DNA of 64,000 nucleotides from Trinickia terrae (lineage in GTDB: Bacteria > Pseudomonadota > Gammaproteobacteria > Burkholderiales > Burkholderiaceae). The translations under genes were made by a program, and so were the position numbers. The stretch is from positions 49,785 to 113,784 of the forward strand of contig NZ_SWJE01000020.1 of assembly GCF_005144415.1 (NCBI RefSeq), written 5' to 3'. Within the stretch, counting starts at the first letter, position 1; the number at the start of each line of letters is the position of its first letter. Shown here piece after piece: positions 36,342 through 49,987 of this stretch. Below the pieces are notes generated by a model. The model was not told the DNA's origin and searched no databases. It worked only from the letters and a program-made list of their open reading frames with translations.

Positions 36342-37373
36342 TTACTCGGCAACCGACTTGCCCGAAGCGTCCTTGACCCTCGCCTTCCACTGCGTGCGGA
36401 TTTCCGTCACGACCGATTCCGGCAGCGAGATGTAGTCGAGGTCGTTTGCCGCTTGCGTGCCGTTCTTGAACGCCCAGTCGAAGAACTTCAGCGTTTCCGT
36501 GCCTTGAGCCGGCTTGTCCTGCGTCGTGTGCAGCAGCACGAACGTCGCGCCGACGACCGGCCATGCGTCCTTGCCCGGCTCGTTCGTCAGGATCTGGTAG
36601 AACGACTTCTTCCATTCCGCGCCGGCAGCAGCGGCCTTGAAGGTTTCCGTGTCCGGCTGAACCACGGTGCCCGCCGAGTTCTTCAGGGCGACGTAGGTCA
36701 TGTGGTTCTGCTTGGCGTACGCCCACTCCACGTAGCCGATCGCGCCCGGCAGACGCTGTACGAACGCCGCAACGCCGTCGTTGCCCTTGCCGCCCGTGCC
36801 CGTCGGCCAGTTGACCGTCGAGCCTTCGCCGACCTTCGACTTCCACTCGTCGTTCACCTTCGACAGGTAGTTCGTCCAGATGAAGCTCGTGCCCGAGCCG
36901 TCGGCGCGGCGAACCACCGCGACGTCGGTGTCTGGCAGCTTCGCCTTCGGGTTGAGCGCGGCGATCGCCGGGTCGTTCCACTTCTTGATCTTGCCGAGGT
37001 AGATGTCGCCGAGCACCTCGCCCGACAGAACGATCTCACCAGCCTTCACGCCCGGCACGTTGATCACCGGCACCACGCCGCCGACGACCGTCGGGAACTG
37101 GAACAGGCCGTTCTTGGCCAGGTCGTCGTCCTTGAGCGGCGCGTCCGAGCCGGCGAAATCAACGGTCTTCGCCTCGATTTGCTTGATGCCGCCCGACGAA
37201 CCGATGCCTTGGTAGTTGACCTTGCCGCCGCCCGACTTCTGGTAGGCGTCCGCCCACTTCGTGTAGATCGGTGCTGCAAAGGTGCTGCCCGCGCCGGTGA
37301 TGTCGGCGGCTTGCGCTGCGATCGCGAAGAGCGCGCCAGCCAAGCCAGCAAACGCGGTTTGCATCAATTTCAT
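36342..37373 (-). CDS. pstS: Phosphate-binding protein PstS
   Basis: A 343-residue periplasmic binding protein. The signal peptide ends AIAAQAADI near residues 19-24. The mature protein begins [21 protein letters not shown], with phosphate-binding residues also in [20 protein letters not shown] and [18 protein letters not shown]. It captures inorganic phosphate for PstCAB. ATG 37373 has a GGAGG site and gives the signal directly; the open frame to 37487 runs through the Pho boxes. It is the first gene of the pst-pho operon. Confidence 0.97.
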   Translation of the reverse strand: MKLMQTAFAGLAGALFAIAAQAADITGAGSTFAAPIYTKWADAYQKSGGGKVNYQGIGSSGGIKQIEAKTVDFAGSDAPLKDDDLAKNGLFQFPTVVGGVVPVINVPGVKAGEIVLSGEVLGDIYLGKIKKWNDPAIAALNPKAKLPDTDVAVVRRADGSGTSFIWTNYLSKVNDEWKSKVGEGSTVNWPTGTGGKGNDGVAAFVQRLPGAIGYVEWAYAKQNHMTYVALKNSAGTVVQPDTETFKAAAAGAEWKKSFYQILTNEPGKDAWPVVGATFVLLHTTQDKPAQGTETLKFFDWAFKNGTQAANDLDYISLPESVVTEIRTQWKARVKDASGKSVAE

Positions 37374-37433
37374 GAGACAACCTCCAGTGGTGTGAGCGGA
37401 TTTATGCGACACCGCGAAGGTTAGGGCCTCTTT

Positions 37434-37472
37434 GTGACAGTAACATGACTGTCGGTGAAGGATCTGTGACAG
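37434..37472 (-). promoter_or_regulatory. Two tandem Pho boxes upstream of pstS
   Basis: On the minus strand CTGTCAC-AGAT-CCTTCAC (37472-37455) and CAGTCAT-GTTA-CTGTCAC (37451-37434) stand three bases apart. Each has the 7-4-7 layout of PhoB half-sites. The last half-site ends 61 bases before the pstS ATG, and TAACCT about ten bases further could be the -10. Confidence 0.85.
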
Positions 37473-37689
37473 AAACTTTACCGACATGAAAGGAAATTGG
37501 CCGACGTTGGGCTAATGTAAGGCGAAGTTAGCCGCTGTCCATAGAGACTAGACGAAAAATCGCGTGGCGGAAAATATGACGGCGTTGGAGGGGGCAATCC
37601 ATGTGGGCAAGGTTTTGTCCGTTACCGCCGTGACCGTGTGACACGACCGGCGCGTTTCGAAGAAGCCTGACGTACTGGCTAAAGCTTCC

Positions 37690-37726
37690 GGGGCCGGGGT
37701 GCGACAGTCTGGCGCACCCCGGCCCC
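37690..37726 (-). terminator. Strong hairpin after glmM
   Basis: A perfect 14-bp GC stem, GGGGCCGGGGTGCG with its complement around a nine-base loop, 48 bases after the glmM stop. No long T-tract follows (CGGAAGCTTT), so termination may be partial. The remaining sequence to 37473 has no gene. Confidence 0.55.
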
Positions 37727-37773
37727 GCGTTTGGCCCCTTTGCAGCGTGCGAGCAAACTGCCGCGACGCGCAA

Positions 37774-39132
37774 TCAAGCGGTGGCGTCCCTCACCACCCG
37801 TGCGATGTCCTCCGCGTGCCGCAGCGCGTCCTTGGCCTGCTCTGCCTCGACCATCACGCGCAGCACCGGCTCGGTGCCGGATGCCCGAATCAGCACGCGC
37901 CCCGCGCTGCCGAGCTCACCTTCGGCCTCGCCGATCGCGTGCTTGATGGCCTCGCTACCCTTCCAGTCGGCGCCCGGTTTCATGCGGACGTTGATGAGCG
38001 TCTGCGGAAACAGCGTGACGCCCTCGAGCAGGTCGGCGAGCGACCGGCCGCTGCGCTTCATCGCGGCCAGCACGAGCAGCGCCGAGACGATGCCGTCGCC
38101 CGTCGAATGCCGATCGAGCGACAGGATATGCCCTGAGCCCTCCGCGCCGAGCTGCCAGCCGTGCTCGCGCAGTTTCTCGAGCACGTAGCGGTCGCCGACC
38201 GCCGCGCGCACGAACTTCACGCCTTCGCGCTCGAGCGCAACTTCGACCGCCATGTTGGTCATCAGCGTGCCGACCGCGCCAGGGACGCTTCCATGCGTCG
38301 CAATGCGGTCCTTGACCAGCACGTACAACAGCTCGTCGCCATTGAAGAGCCGCCCCGCCGCATCGACGACTTGCAGACGGTCCGCGTCGCCGTCGAGCGC
38401 GATGCCGAGATCCGCGCGATTCGCCCGCACCGCGCGCACCAGCGCATCGGGCGCGGTTGCGCCGACGCCGTCATTGATATTGAAGCCGTTCGGCGCCACG
38501 CCGATCGGGATGACATCCGCGCCCAGCTCGTGGAACACGTGCGGCGCGACGTCATACGCCGCACCGTGTGCGCAATCGACGACCAGCTTGACTCCACGCA
38601 GATCGAAAGCCGCCGGGAACGTGCTCTTGCAGAACTCGATGTAGCGGCCGGCTGCGTCGTCAAGCCGGCGCGCCTTGCCGAGACGCTCGGACGGCGCGCA
38701 ATCGAGCGGCTCGTCGAGCTGCTTCTCGATCTCCAGCTCGACGTCGTCCGGCAGCTTGTTGCCGTCGGCCGAGAAGAACTTGATGCCGTTGTCGTAATAC
38801 GGGTTGTGCGAAGCACTGATGACGACACCCGCCGCAAGCCTCAGCGCCCGCGTCAGGTACGCGACGCCCGGTGTCGGCATCGGGCCGGCCAGCATGACGT
38901 CGACGCCCGCCGCCGAGAAGCCCGATTCGAGTGCGGCTTCGAGCATGTAGCCCGAGACGCGCGTGTCCTTGCCGATCAGCACCGTGGGACGCGTGCCCGT
39001 CTTGGCCCAGTTGTCCGCGCCGGCAAGCACCTTGCCCGCCGCATACCCAAGCCGCAACACGAAGTCCGGTGTGATGGGCGCCTCGCCGACTTTGCCCCGG
39101 ATGCCGTCTGTACCGAAATAACGACGTGCCAT
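37774..39132 (-). CDS. glmM: Phosphoglucosamine mutase
   Basis: A 452-residue alpha-D-phosphohexomutase that converts glucosamine-6-phosphate to glucosamine-1-phosphate for peptidoglycan and lipopolysaccharide. The phosphoserine loop is [15 protein letters not shown] near residue 100, the magnesium loop [13 protein letters not shown] near residue 245, and the phosphate-binding end [15 protein letters not shown]. Start [16 protein letters not shown] is the classic N-terminus, with a GGAG site. It follows folP by 27 bases, the usual folP-glmM pair. Confidence 0.97.
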   Translation of the reverse strand: MARRYFGTDGIRGKVGEAPITPDFVLRLGYAAGKVLAGADNWAKTGTRPTVLIGKDTRVSGYMLEAALESGFSAAGVDVMLAGPMPTPGVAYLTRALRLAAGVVISASHNPYYDNGIKFFSADGNKLPDDVELEIEKQLDEPLDCAPSERLGKARRLDDAAGRYIEFCKSTFPAAFDLRGVKLVVDCAHGAAYDVAPHVFHELGADVIPIGVAPNGFNINDGVGATAPDALVRAVRANRADLGIALDGDADRLQVVDAAGRLFNGDELLYVLVKDRIATHGSVPGAVGTLMTNMAVEVALEREGVKFVRAAVGDRYVLEKLREHGWQLGAEGSGHILSLDRHSTGDGIVSALLVLAAMKRSGRSLADLLEGVTLFPQTLINVRMKPGADWKGSEAIKHAIGEAEGELGSAGRVLIRASGTEPVLRVMVEAEQAKDALRHAEDIARVVRDATA

Positions 39133-39159
39133 ATTGAAATATTCTCCTGATCGACTGAC

Positions 39160-40053
39160 TCAGCCGCGGCGCGTCGCATCGCGCACAGCGGCCCATACCT
39201 TCATTGCGTCCACGGTCTGCGCGACATCATGCACGCGCACGATTGCCGCCCCCCGTTCGGCTGCGCACACTGCAGCGGCGATGCTCGCAGTGACGCGCTC
39301 CTGCGCGGCCCGCCCCGTCACGGCGCCGAGCATCGACTTGCGCGACATGCCGGCGAGGATCGGAAACGCCCTCGCGCCGGCGGGCGGACGCGGCGCCGTC
39401 TGCGGCAATTGTGCGAGCAACGCGTAGTTGTGCTCGACCACCGCCTTGCCGAAGCCGAAGCCGGGGTCGACACTGATACGCTCCCGAGCGATGCCCGCCT
39501 CCATCAATGTGCTGACGCGAGCCTCAAGAAACGTCCGCACGTCGTCGACCACGTCGCCGTATGACGGTTCACCGCGTTGCATCGTCTGCGGCTCGCCGAG
39601 CATGTGCATCACACAGAGCCCGCAGCGGCTGTCGCGCACCGCATCGACGGCTCCCTCCTGCCGGAAGCCCCAGATATCGTTGATGAGGTCGGCTCCGGCA
39701 GCGAGCGCCTCGCGCATCACTTGTGGCTTATAGGTATCGACCGAGAGCGGCACGTTGGCATCGCGCAGCGTCTCGATGAGCGGGATCACCCGCTCGAGTT
39801 CCTCGTCGAGCGGCACCGGCGGCGCCCCCGGACGAGTCGACTCGCCGCCGATATCGATGATGTCCGCCCCATCCATCAGCATCTGCTCCGCCTGCCGCAG
39901 CGCATCGCCGCGCGCGGCAAAGCGGCCGCCATCGGAAAACGAATCGGGGGTGACGTTGAGGATGCCCATCACGAGCGGGCGCTCGAAAGACAGCGTGAAC
40001 CGGCCGCACTGCAGCGGCTCGGGAACGGCAAGAGAGAGATCGGCTGGTGACAC
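39160..40053 (-). CDS. folP: Dihydropteroate synthase
   Basis: A 297-residue enzyme joining para-aminobenzoate to dihydropterin pyrophosphate in folate synthesis; the sulfonamide target. Motifs: MGILNVTPDSFSDGGRF, DIGGESTRPGA, NDIWGF, and SVDPGFGFGK with the SRKS loop. The start is uncertain: I propose GTG 40053. The open frame reaches 40128, but its first codons are the ftsH terminator hairpin, so they cannot be a sensible N-terminus. No strong ribosome site is visible, which would fit low, possibly read-through, expression. Confidence 0.94.
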   Translation of the reverse strand: MSPADLSLAVPEPLQCGRFTLSFERPLVMGILNVTPDSFSDGGRFAARGDALRQAEQMLMDGADIIDIGGESTRPGAPPVPLDEELERVIPLIETLRDANVPLSVDTYKPQVMREALAAGADLINDIWGFRQEGAVDAVRDSRCGLCVMHMLGEPQTMQRGEPSYGDVVDDVRTFLEARVSTLMEAGIARERISVDPGFGFGKAVVEHNYALLAQLPQTAPRPPAGARAFPILAGMSRKSMLGAVTGRAAQERVTASIAAAVCAAERGAAIVRVHDVAQTVDAMKVWAAVRDATRRG

Positions 40054-40086
40054 GAAGGGACAAACGGATGGGAAGTCTGAAAAACG

Positions 40087-40121
40087 AAAAAACGGGCCGG
40101 TGTGGAACCACACCAGCCCGT
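40087..40121 (-). terminator. Terminator of ftsH
   Basis: A 14-bp stem with one mismatch, ACGGGCTGGTGTGG with CCACACCGGCCCGT on the minus strand, followed by six T. It lies between ftsH and folP, so folP probably depends on read-through or its own promoter. Confidence 0.88.
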
Positions 40122-40141
40122 CATTCAAATTGTGCGGAAAA

Positions 40142-42031
40142 TCACGCCGGTGCGGTGGCGCTGCCTGGCTTGACCTCGGTGCCGGTGTTGCTGCCGCTGC
40201 TACCTGACGAGGTGTCGGTCGGCACGCTCTTCGGCGAGCGCGGTGGCCGGCCTTCCATGATGTCGTTGATCTGATCGGCGTCGATCGTTTCCCACTCCAT
40301 CAGCGCAGCGGTCATGGCCTCGACCTTGTCGCGGTTCTCGTCCAGCAGACGGCGCGCCAGGTTGTATTGCTCGTCGAGCACGCGGCGGATTTCGGCGTCG
40401 ACCTTCTGCTGCGTCGCTTCGGAGATGCTCCGCGTGAAGCCGCGCCCAAACGGCGACGCGTCGTTCTCGTCGTCGACGTAGACCATTGGTCCGAGCGCGT
40501 CGGTCATGCCGAAGCGCGCCACCATCGCCCGAGCAGTCTGGGTCGCCTTGTTGAAGTCGTCCGATGCGCCCGTGCTGATCAGATTCAGAAACAGCTCCTC
40601 AGCAACACGGCCGCCGAACAGGATCGCGAGACGGTCCAGCAGGTAGTCCTTCGAGTAGGTCTCGTTGTCGTGCTCCGGCAACTGCCACGTCACGCCGAGC
40701 GCCCGGCCACGCGGAATGATCGTGACCTTGTGAACCGGATCGGCCTTTGGCAGCAGCTTTGCGATGACCGCGTGGCCCGATTCGTGATACGCCGTCGCGC
40801 GCTTCGCCTCTTCGCGGATCACCGCCGACTTGCGCTCCGGCCCCATGAAGATCTTGTCCTTGGCGTCTTCGAAGTCCTGCATTTCGACGATGCGCTTGCC
40901 GCGGCGGGCTGCAAAGAGCGCCGCTTCGTTGACGAGGTTCGCGAGATCGGCGCCTGAGAAGCCAGGCGTGCCGCGCGCAATCACTGCGGCATCGACGTCG
41001 TTCGCGATCGGCACCTTGCGCAGATGCACCTTCATGATCTGCTCACGGCCGCGGATGTCAGGCAGGCCGACGTACACCTGGCGGTCGAAGCGACCCGGAC
41101 GCAGGAGCGCCTTGTCGAGCACGTCCGAACGGTTGGTTGCCGCGATCACGATGACGCCCGAGTTCGCCTCGAAGCCGTCCATCTCGACGAGCATCTGGTT
41201 CAGCGTCTGCTCGCGCTCGTCGTTGCCGCCGCCCATGCCGGCGCCGCGATGACGGCCGACCGCGTCGATTTCGTCGATGAACACGATGCAGGGCGCGTGC
41301 TTCTTCGCCTGCTCGAACATGTCGCGCACGCGGGCCGCGCCCACGCCGACGAACATTTCGACGAAGTCCGAACCCGAGATCGAGAAGAACGGCACCTTCG
41401 CTTCGCCGGCGATCGCGCGGGCAAGCAGCGTCTTACCAGTACCCGGGGGGCCGACGAGCAGCACACCGCGGGGGATGCGGCCACCGAGCTTCTGGAATTT
41501 CTGCGGGTCGCGCAGGAAGTCGACCAACTCCGACACTTCTTCCTTTGCCTCGTCGCAGCCGGCGACGTCGGTGAAATTGATGGCGTTGTTGTTCTCGTCG
41601 ATCAGGCGCGCACGGGATTTGCCGAACGAAAAGGCCCCGCCTTTTCCGCCGCCCTGCATCTGCCTCATCATGTAAAACCAGAATCCGATGATCAGGATCG
41701 TCGGCCCGAGGTAGTACAGCGCGGACACCAGCGCGTTCGGCTCTTCGTCAGCCTTGCCACTCACCTGCACGCCATATTTCATCAGGTCGCCAACCATCCA
41801 GATGTCGCCGGGCGACACGATCTGGTACTTCTGGCCGTCTGCCGGAGTAACCGTGAGGTTCCGCCCCTGGACGATGACGCTCTTGACCTTGCCGTTCTTG
41901 GCGTCGTCCATGAACTGCGAGTACGAGACGCCTTCCTGGACGCGGGGCTTGTCGAACTGCTTGAACACTGTAAACAGCACCAGTGCGATCACCAGCCACA
42001 CTGCCGCCTTCGAAAACATATTGTTGTTCAA
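40142..42031 (-). CDS. ftsH: ATP-dependent zinc metalloprotease FtsH
   Basis: A 629-residue membrane-bound AAA+ protease that removes unassembled membrane proteins and unstable regulators. Two transmembrane helices ([15 protein letters not shown] and [15 protein letters not shown]) flank a periplasmic domain. The AAA module has GPPGTGKT and [12 protein letters not shown], and the protease domain has the zinc motif HESGH. I start at TTG 42031 because AAGGAG lies six bases before it; the GTG at 42046 would place that site inside the gene. The C-terminus ends in a Ser/Thr-rich tail. Confidence 0.96.
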   Translation of the reverse strand: MNNNMFSKAAVWLVIALVLFTVFKQFDKPRVQEGVSYSQFMDDAKNGKVKSVIVQGRNLTVTPADGQKYQIVSPGDIWMVGDLMKYGVQVSGKADEEPNALVSALYYLGPTILIIGFWFYMMRQMQGGGKGGAFSFGKSRARLIDENNNAINFTDVAGCDEAKEEVSELVDFLRDPQKFQKLGGRIPRGVLLVGPPGTGKTLLARAIAGEAKVPFFSISGSDFVEMFVGVGAARVRDMFEQAKKHAPCIVFIDEIDAVGRHRGAGMGGGNDEREQTLNQMLVEMDGFEANSGVIVIAATNRSDVLDKALLRPGRFDRQVYVGLPDIRGREQIMKVHLRKVPIANDVDAAVIARGTPGFSGADLANLVNEAALFAARRGKRIVEMQDFEDAKDKIFMGPERKSAVIREEAKRATAYHESGHAVIAKLLPKADPVHKVTIIPRGRALGVTWQLPEHDNETYSKDYLLDRLAILFGGRVAEELFLNLISTGASDDFNKATQTARAMVARFGMTDALGPMVYVDDENDASPFGRGFTRSISEATQQKVDAEIRRVLDEQYNLARRLLDENRDKVEAMTAALMEWETIDADQINDIMEGRPPRSPKSVPTDTSSGSSGSNTGTEVKPGSATAPA

Positions 42032-42210
42032 AGCCCACTCCTTCACTGAAGACTATGCGCCTACATTTACCTTGCGGCGCTATCAAGCCATTCTAATCCA
42101 GACCCGGGGCCCCTGCCATAACGTTTATCTACCGCTTACATAGCCGAAAGAAGCGTTGCGACGGCGTTTTTACGGCGATTTCCGTTTGTGGCAGAACCTC
42201 GACCTGCACC

Positions 42211-42882
42211 TCAGGCCCGTTCGGCGGGTCGCTTCAGGTGCTTACCCAAAATAAACGTTTCCGACGACTTATCCCGCGACGCTTTCGGCTTGCGCGCGGC
42301 CACCGTCCTGAATTGATGCTTGAACTTTTCGACGATCTGGCTATAACCGCTGCCGTGAAAGCACTTGACTAAAAGGGCGCCATCCGGCTTCAAGTGGTTT
42401 TGGGCAAATTCGAGCGCGAGATCGCAGACATGCTCGATCCGCGCCGCATCGGCCACCGCCACGCCGGACAGATTGGGCGCCATATCGGAAATTACAAGAT
42501 CCACCTGGCGATCGCCGACAATTTCTTCCAATTGGCCGAGCACACTGTCTTCCCGGAAATCGCCCTGGATGAAATGCACGTCGGCGATCGGCTCCATCGG
42601 CAGCATGTCGAGCGCAATGATCGTGCCGTCGATGCCGCCCTCGCGGACCGTGTCTCGCCGCACGCCCTGCGCCAGCTTGTTGCGCGCGTACTGGCTCCAG
42701 CTTCCCGGCGCCGAACCGAGGTCGACGATGACCTGGCCCGGACGGATCAGCTTGTCCTGCTCATCGATTTCCTTCAGCTTGTAAGCGGCGCGCGCGCGAT
42801 AGCCTTCCCGCTGCGCCATCTTCACGTACGGATCGTTGATGTGGTCATGCAGCCACGATTGATTGAAGCGGTTTTTTGCCAT
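42211..42882 (-). CDS. rlmE: 23S rRNA 2'-O-methyltransferase RlmE (FtsJ)
   Basis: A 223-residue SAM-dependent enzyme that methylates U2552 of 23S rRNA. The SAM motif [14 protein letters not shown] is at about residues 49-62, and the catalytic K-D-K-E set fits [27 protein letters not shown] and the C-terminal glutamate in SSETFILG. It lies upstream of ftsH, the conserved rlmE-ftsH pair, and is divergent from yhbY. Confidence 0.95.
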   Translation of the reverse strand: MAKNRFNQSWLHDHINDPYVKMAQREGYRARAAYKLKEIDEQDKLIRPGQVIVDLGSAPGSWSQYARNKLAQGVRRDTVREGGIDGTIIALDMLPMEPIADVHFIQGDFREDSVLGQLEEIVGDRQVDLVISDMAPNLSGVAVADAARIEHVCDLALEFAQNHLKPDGALLVKCFHGSGYSQIVEKFKHQFRTVAARKPKASRDKSSETFILGKHLKRPAERA

Positions 42883-43082
42883 TAATAGTTGAACTCTTGC
42901 TGCGTGATGCCGCGCTTTTAGCGGATAATACGCGTCTCATTGGCGCGGCTGCCGGCTCTCGAGCGGCAATCCGCGATTCTACGTTGTTCCGATGTACCAC
43001 CGCGCCGCGTATAAATTCGTGCGGCCTTCCGCCATCCCGCCGTGCGGGCGCCATCATTTTAGTCGAGTCGTCCAGTTTCCCT

Positions 43083-43610
43083 ATGCCAGCCCTCAAAGTC
43101 TCTCCCGCCGAACGCGCGGACTTGCGTTCCCAGGCCCACGCGCTCAAGCCGGTCGTGCTGATCGGTGCCGAAGGACTGACCGACGCCGTGCTGGCCGAGA
43201 TCAAGGTTCACCTCGCCGCTCACCAGCTGATCAAGATTCGTGTATTCGGCGACGATCGCGAAGAACGCGTCGAGATCTACGAGCAGATTTGCGATCAATT
43301 GAACGCCGCGCCGGTTCAGCATATCGGCAAGCTGCTCGTGATCTGGAAGCCGGAAGCGGTCGAGCCGGTGGCAAAGACCAAGCGAGCAGGCGGTTTGCCG
43401 AGCGCGCGCGAAGCGGCCGATGAAAAGCCGACCCGCGGCGCCGCGCCGCGGGTCGTCAAGGTCGTGAAGCAAACTGATAATCCGGTACGCCGTCCGCGCC
43501 CGCAAAAGGTGCTGGTGCGCGGCAACGAACGCGTGACGGCAGGCGGCAATATCAAGCGCGCGAAAAAGCGCCAAGCCAGCGCCAAGCGCCAGCATCAGAC
43601 TGTGAAGTAA
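43083..43610 (+). CDS. yhbY: YhbY-type CRM RNA-binding protein
   Basis: A 175-residue protein. The first 95 residues form a CRS1-YhbY (CRM) domain (LRSQAHALKPVVLIGAEGLTDAVLAEI, then IKIRVFGDD, and GKLLVIWKP), which binds pre-50S ribosomes in E. coli. A basic, unstructured tail of about 75 residues rich in Lys and Arg follows; E. coli YhbY lacks it, but extended forms occur in beta-proteobacteria. ATG 43083 starts the conserved protein; the upstream open frame to 42876 is the rlmE antisense leader. It is divergent from rlmE. Confidence 0.92.
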   Translation: MPALKVSPAERADLRSQAHALKPVVLIGAEGLTDAVLAEIKVHLAAHQLIKIRVFGDDREERVEIYEQICDQLNAAPVQHIGKLLVIWKPEAVEPVAKTKRAGGLPSAREAADEKPTRGAAPRVVKVVKQTDNPVRRPRPQKVLVRGNERVTAGGNIKRAKKRQASAKRQHQTVK

Positions 43611-43729
43611 ATCGAGGCTCGAGCGGTGCGCGAAATGCGCACTGCGCCTGCGATGACAACGGCACCACGATCAACCTTCCACCGCGGCTTGCCGCCAGCC
43701 CCCGGCCGGTAATGCGCAACCGCGCTCGA

Positions 43730-44242
43730 TTAGCGGACCGCGCTCTTCGGCACGCCCGCCTCTATCGGCTCGGACACCCCATCTCCTGCGGGCAGCTTCC
43801 ACACCAGAACTAGGCCAAGCAGGCTTTCGATCAGGTAAAACAGGCTCGACACCCCATGCAGCATGCCGAAGCGTGCGGCGTAAGCCGAATGGCCGACGTC
43901 AGTGCCTTCGGAAAGCGCCGCGACACGCAACGCATTCATGAACGGCTGTAGCGCAAAGTACCCGACCAGCACACAAAACAGCATGCCCGCCAGCACCCAG
44001 CGCAGCCGCCGGTAGGCGGTCGCGCCACGGCGCACCAGCACGTTGCTCAACGCGAGCAGCAAGACACCGCACAGCACGCCGACGATCGCCTCAATGCGAA
44101 AGAGTTGTGCCGCGACCGCGCCCGCCGAGATCCGGTCGAGCATAGCGAACAGCGTGGGCGCCGCCGCGTAGCCGATCGTCAGCAAGCTGCCGACCCAGAT
44201 CATAGCCAGCAGCCGGAATACGCGATGAGGTACAGAAGACAC
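43730..44242 (-). CDS. DUF4149 membrane protein
   Basis: A 170-residue inner-membrane protein with four hydrophobic segments (FRLLAMIWVGSLLTIGYAAAP, IVGVLCGVLLLALSN, WVLAGMLFCVLVGYFAL, and SLFYLIESLLGLVLVW). This matches DUF4149, of unknown function. The start is GTG at 44242 with GAGGG upstream. It follows greA by 12 bases in the same direction and is probably cotranscribed with it, an order I know from related bacteria. Confidence 0.87.
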   Translation of the reverse strand: MSSVPHRVFRLLAMIWVGSLLTIGYAAAPTLFAMLDRISAGAVAAQLFRIEAIVGVLCGVLLLALSNVLVRRGATAYRRLRWVLAGMLFCVLVGYFALQPFMNALRVAALSEGTDVGHSAYAARFGMLHGVSSLFYLIESLLGLVLVWKLPAGDGVSEPIEAGVPKSAVR

Positions 44243-44254
44243 GAACGCGCGCCC

Positions 44255-44731
44255 TCAAACGTAGCGCACGGCGATGATTTCGTACTCGCGCACGCCGCTC
44301 GGCGCCTGCACCGAAGCAACGTCGCCTTCGAACTTGCCGATCAGCGCCCGCGCGATCGGCGAGCTGATCGAGATCAGGCCGTGCTCGAGATCGGCTTCGT
44401 CGTCACCGACGATCTGGTACGTGACCGTTTTGCCCGAATCGAGATCCTCGAGCTCGACGGTCGCCGCGAACACGACGCGGCCTTCCGCGTCGAGGGCGGA
44501 CGGGTCGATCACCTGCGCGGCGGCCAGCTTCGATTCGATCTCCGCGATACGGCCTTCGATGAAACCCTGCTTCTCCTTCGCGGCGTCGTACTCGGCGTTT
44601 TCCGACAAGTCCCCTTGCGCGCGCGCCTCAGCGATGGAATTGATGACTGACGGGCGCTCGACCGATTTCAGTCGTTGCAATTCGTCACGCAGCTGGTCCG
44701 CGCCACGCTTCGTCAATGGAATCGTGCTCAT
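44255..44731 (-). CDS. greA: Transcription elongation factor GreA
   Basis: A 158-residue factor that rescues backtracked RNA polymerase by stimulating transcript cleavage. The N-terminal coiled coil ([24 protein letters not shown]) carries the acidic tip in [14 protein letters not shown], and the FKBP-like C-terminal domain ends with [16 protein letters not shown]. Length is standard. ATG 44731 is the classic MSTIPLT start. Its leader contains a large hairpin with U-tracts. Confidence 0.96.
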   Translation of the reverse strand: MSTIPLTKRGADQLRDELQRLKSVERPSVINSIAEARAQGDLSENAEYDAAKEKQGFIEGRIAEIESKLAAAQVIDPSALDAEGRVVFAATVELEDLDSGKTVTYQIVGDDEADLEHGLISISSPIARALIGKFEGDVASVQAPSGVREYEIIAVRYV

Positions 44732-44758
44732 AGAAATCAGTAGCAAAAAAACGGCAAT

Positions 44759-44842
44759 AAAAAAGCACCGCGGTTAAGTGCATCCCGCCAGGCGCCGCAT
44801 GCGGACTCGCGCTGCAGCCAGGGGGACGCCGCTTAACCGCGG
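44759..44842 (-). terminator. Large hairpin and U-tracts between carB and greA
   Basis: CCGCGGTTAAG (44768-44778) pairs with CTTAACCGCGG (44832-44842) around a loop of 53 bases that has its own small palindromes (CCGCATGCGG). On the minus strand TTTTTT follows at once and TTTTTTT a few bases later, only 12-28 bases before the greA ATG. It can end the carB transcript or attenuate greA. Confidence 0.7.
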
Positions 44843-44872
44843 CATCGATTGATTGGACAGATTGTCGAAGCC

Positions 44873-48127
<3,255 letters not shown>

Positions 48128-48299
48128 AACGCTCTCGCTAATGAATTCCTGAGTTCTTTCTGTTGGCGCGCCGCGGCGCCGCGCGCTCGCACGCGCTTGG
48201 ACTTGCTTACGCGGCGCTGGGCGCTGTCGCATGACTCGCCATCTCGCGCCGCGCTGCCGACGCCGCCGAATGCGCCGCCGTTATCGGTTGATGATTCCG

Positions 48300-49454
48300 T
48301 TACGCCGCTCCGCTGCTGCCGGCCCGCTTCGCGTCCATCAATGCGGTGAAGCGGTCGAACAGGTAGCCGATGTCGTGCGGCCCGGGCGACGCCTCCGGGT
48401 GACCCTGGAAACAGAACGCAGGCTTGTCGGTCAATTCGAAGCCTTGCAACGTGCCGTCGAAGAGCGAGATGTGCGTCGCGCGCGCGTTGGCGGGCAGCGT
48501 CGCGGCATCGACCGCAAAGCCGTGGTTCTGCGACGTGATCACGACACGGCCGTCGGTCAGGTCCTTCACCGGATGGTTGGCGCCATGGTGGCCCGTCTTC
48601 ATCTTCATCGTCTTCGCGCCGACGGCCAGCCCCATGATCTGGTGGCCCAGGCAGATGCCGAAGGTCGGCACGCCGCGCTCGATAAAAGTCCTCGTCGCCG
48701 CGATCGCGTAGTCGCACGGCTCAGGATCGCCGGGACCGTTCGACAGGAACACGCCGTCCGGATTGAGCGCCAGCGCTTCGGCGGCGCTCGACTGCGCAGG
48801 CAGCACGGTCACGTGGCAGCCACGCTCGGCCAGCATGCGCAGGATGTTGTGCTTGACGCCGTAGTCGAACGCGACGACGCGATACTTCGGCGTGCGCTGC
48901 GCGCCGTAGCCGCCCTCGAGACGCCATTCGGTCTGGGTCCATTCGAACGGCTTGGTCGTCGACACGACCTTCGCGAGATCCATCCCTGCGAGGCCGGGGA
49001 ACGAGCGCGCGAGCTCGATGGCCTTCGCTTCGTCGTCGCTGCCCGCGAGGATGCAGCCGTTTTGCGCGCCCTTGTCGCGCAGCACGCGCGTGAGCTTGCG
49101 CGTATCGATGCCGGCGATCGCAACGACGCCTTCATCGTGCAGGTAATCGGAGAGCGTGCGCTCCATCCGGAAGTTCGACGCGAGGACCGGCAGGTCGCGC
49201 ACGATCAGGCCAGCGGCATGGACTTTCGTCGCTTCGACATCCTCGGCGTTGACGCCGACGTTGCCGATATGCGGATACGTGAGGGTGACGATCTGGCGCG
49301 CGTAGCTCGGGTCGGTCAGGATTTCCTGATAACCGGTGATCGCGGTGTTGAACACGACTTCGCCGATCGTATGACCGGGCGCCCCGATCGAATAACCACG
49401 AAAGACCGTGCCGTCGGCAAGCGCAAGGATGGCGGGGGAAAAAGACGGCAACAC
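48300..49454 (-). CDS. carA: Carbamoyl-phosphate synthase small subunit
   Basis: A 384-residue glutaminase subunit that feeds ammonia to CarB. The N-terminal CarA domain ([31 protein letters not shown]) is followed by a class I amidotransferase domain with the nucleophile cysteine in [13 protein letters not shown] and the His/Glu pair in [10 protein letters not shown]. The start GTG 49454 lies seven bases after AAGGAG; the following TTG is a weaker option. It precedes carB with a 172-base gap that shows no gene. Confidence 0.97.
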   Translation of the reverse strand: MLPSFSPAILALADGTVFRGYSIGAPGHTIGEVVFNTAITGYQEILTDPSYARQIVTLTYPHIGNVGVNAEDVEATKVHAAGLIVRDLPVLASNFRMERTLSDYLHDEGVVAIAGIDTRKLTRVLRDKGAQNGCILAGSDDEAKAIELARSFPGLAGMDLAKVVSTTKPFEWTQTEWRLEGGYGAQRTPKYRVVAFDYGVKHNILRMLAERGCHVTVLPAQSSAAEALALNPDGVFLSNGPGDPEPCDYAIAATRTFIERGVPTFGICLGHQIMGLAVGAKTMKMKTGHHGANHPVKDLTDGRVVITSQNHGFAVDAATLPANARATHISLFDGTLQGFELTDKPAFCFQGHPEASPGPHDIGYLFDRFTALMDAKRAGSSGAA

Positions 49455-49987
49455 GGGAGGCTCCTTGGGGGAACACCCTGATGCCGACCTGTCTCTCCGA
49501 CCGCGCGGGCTCTCGCTTGAAGCACGGCACTCGCGGCTATCGCAAAAATGTGCGTGCGGAAAGCCCGCTCGCTTTCGCGGCCGACGCTGGAGGGCTCGAT
49601 GAAGTCCGGGCACGGACGCCTCGGCGGCACGGCTCCAGTCACGCTGCGCGCGGCGGATAAACGGTATGGGGAAGGTAGGCGCTAGGGTGCGGGTTGATTA
49701 GTGCAAACTTTCAAATTATAGCTTGAAATGGGGCTTCCCTCAATCGCGAAATGGTGACGGATAGCCGTTGGAGAAACAACTGAAGAGACCATCGCCGATG
49801 GTTGCTCAGCGGCGCGCCATGCGCCATGCGAACCCGCGCTGCCGCGATCGTACACCCGCCGAACGTCACGGAGCACAAATGAAAACGCCGCCACACACGT
49901 GACGGCGCATGAAAAAAACGAGAGGTGATCGGAGCGCCCTTCATGCGCTGCCCCCGCAGCACATGGGTTCACCTTCGTAGAAGCCGC
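49455..49987. other. Intergenic stretch between mltD and carA
   Basis: No supported gene on either strand over about 530 bases. The left part after 49680 is AT-richer and should hold the carA promoter and a long leader; the right end holds the mltD terminator. I see no clear pyrimidine-responsive element. Confidence 0.5.
49882..49907 (-). terminator. Terminator of mltD
   Basis: A nine-bp stem with one mismatch, CGCCGTCAC with GTGGCGGCG on the minus strand, followed by TTTT, about 80 bases after the mltD stop. Confidence 0.65.
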
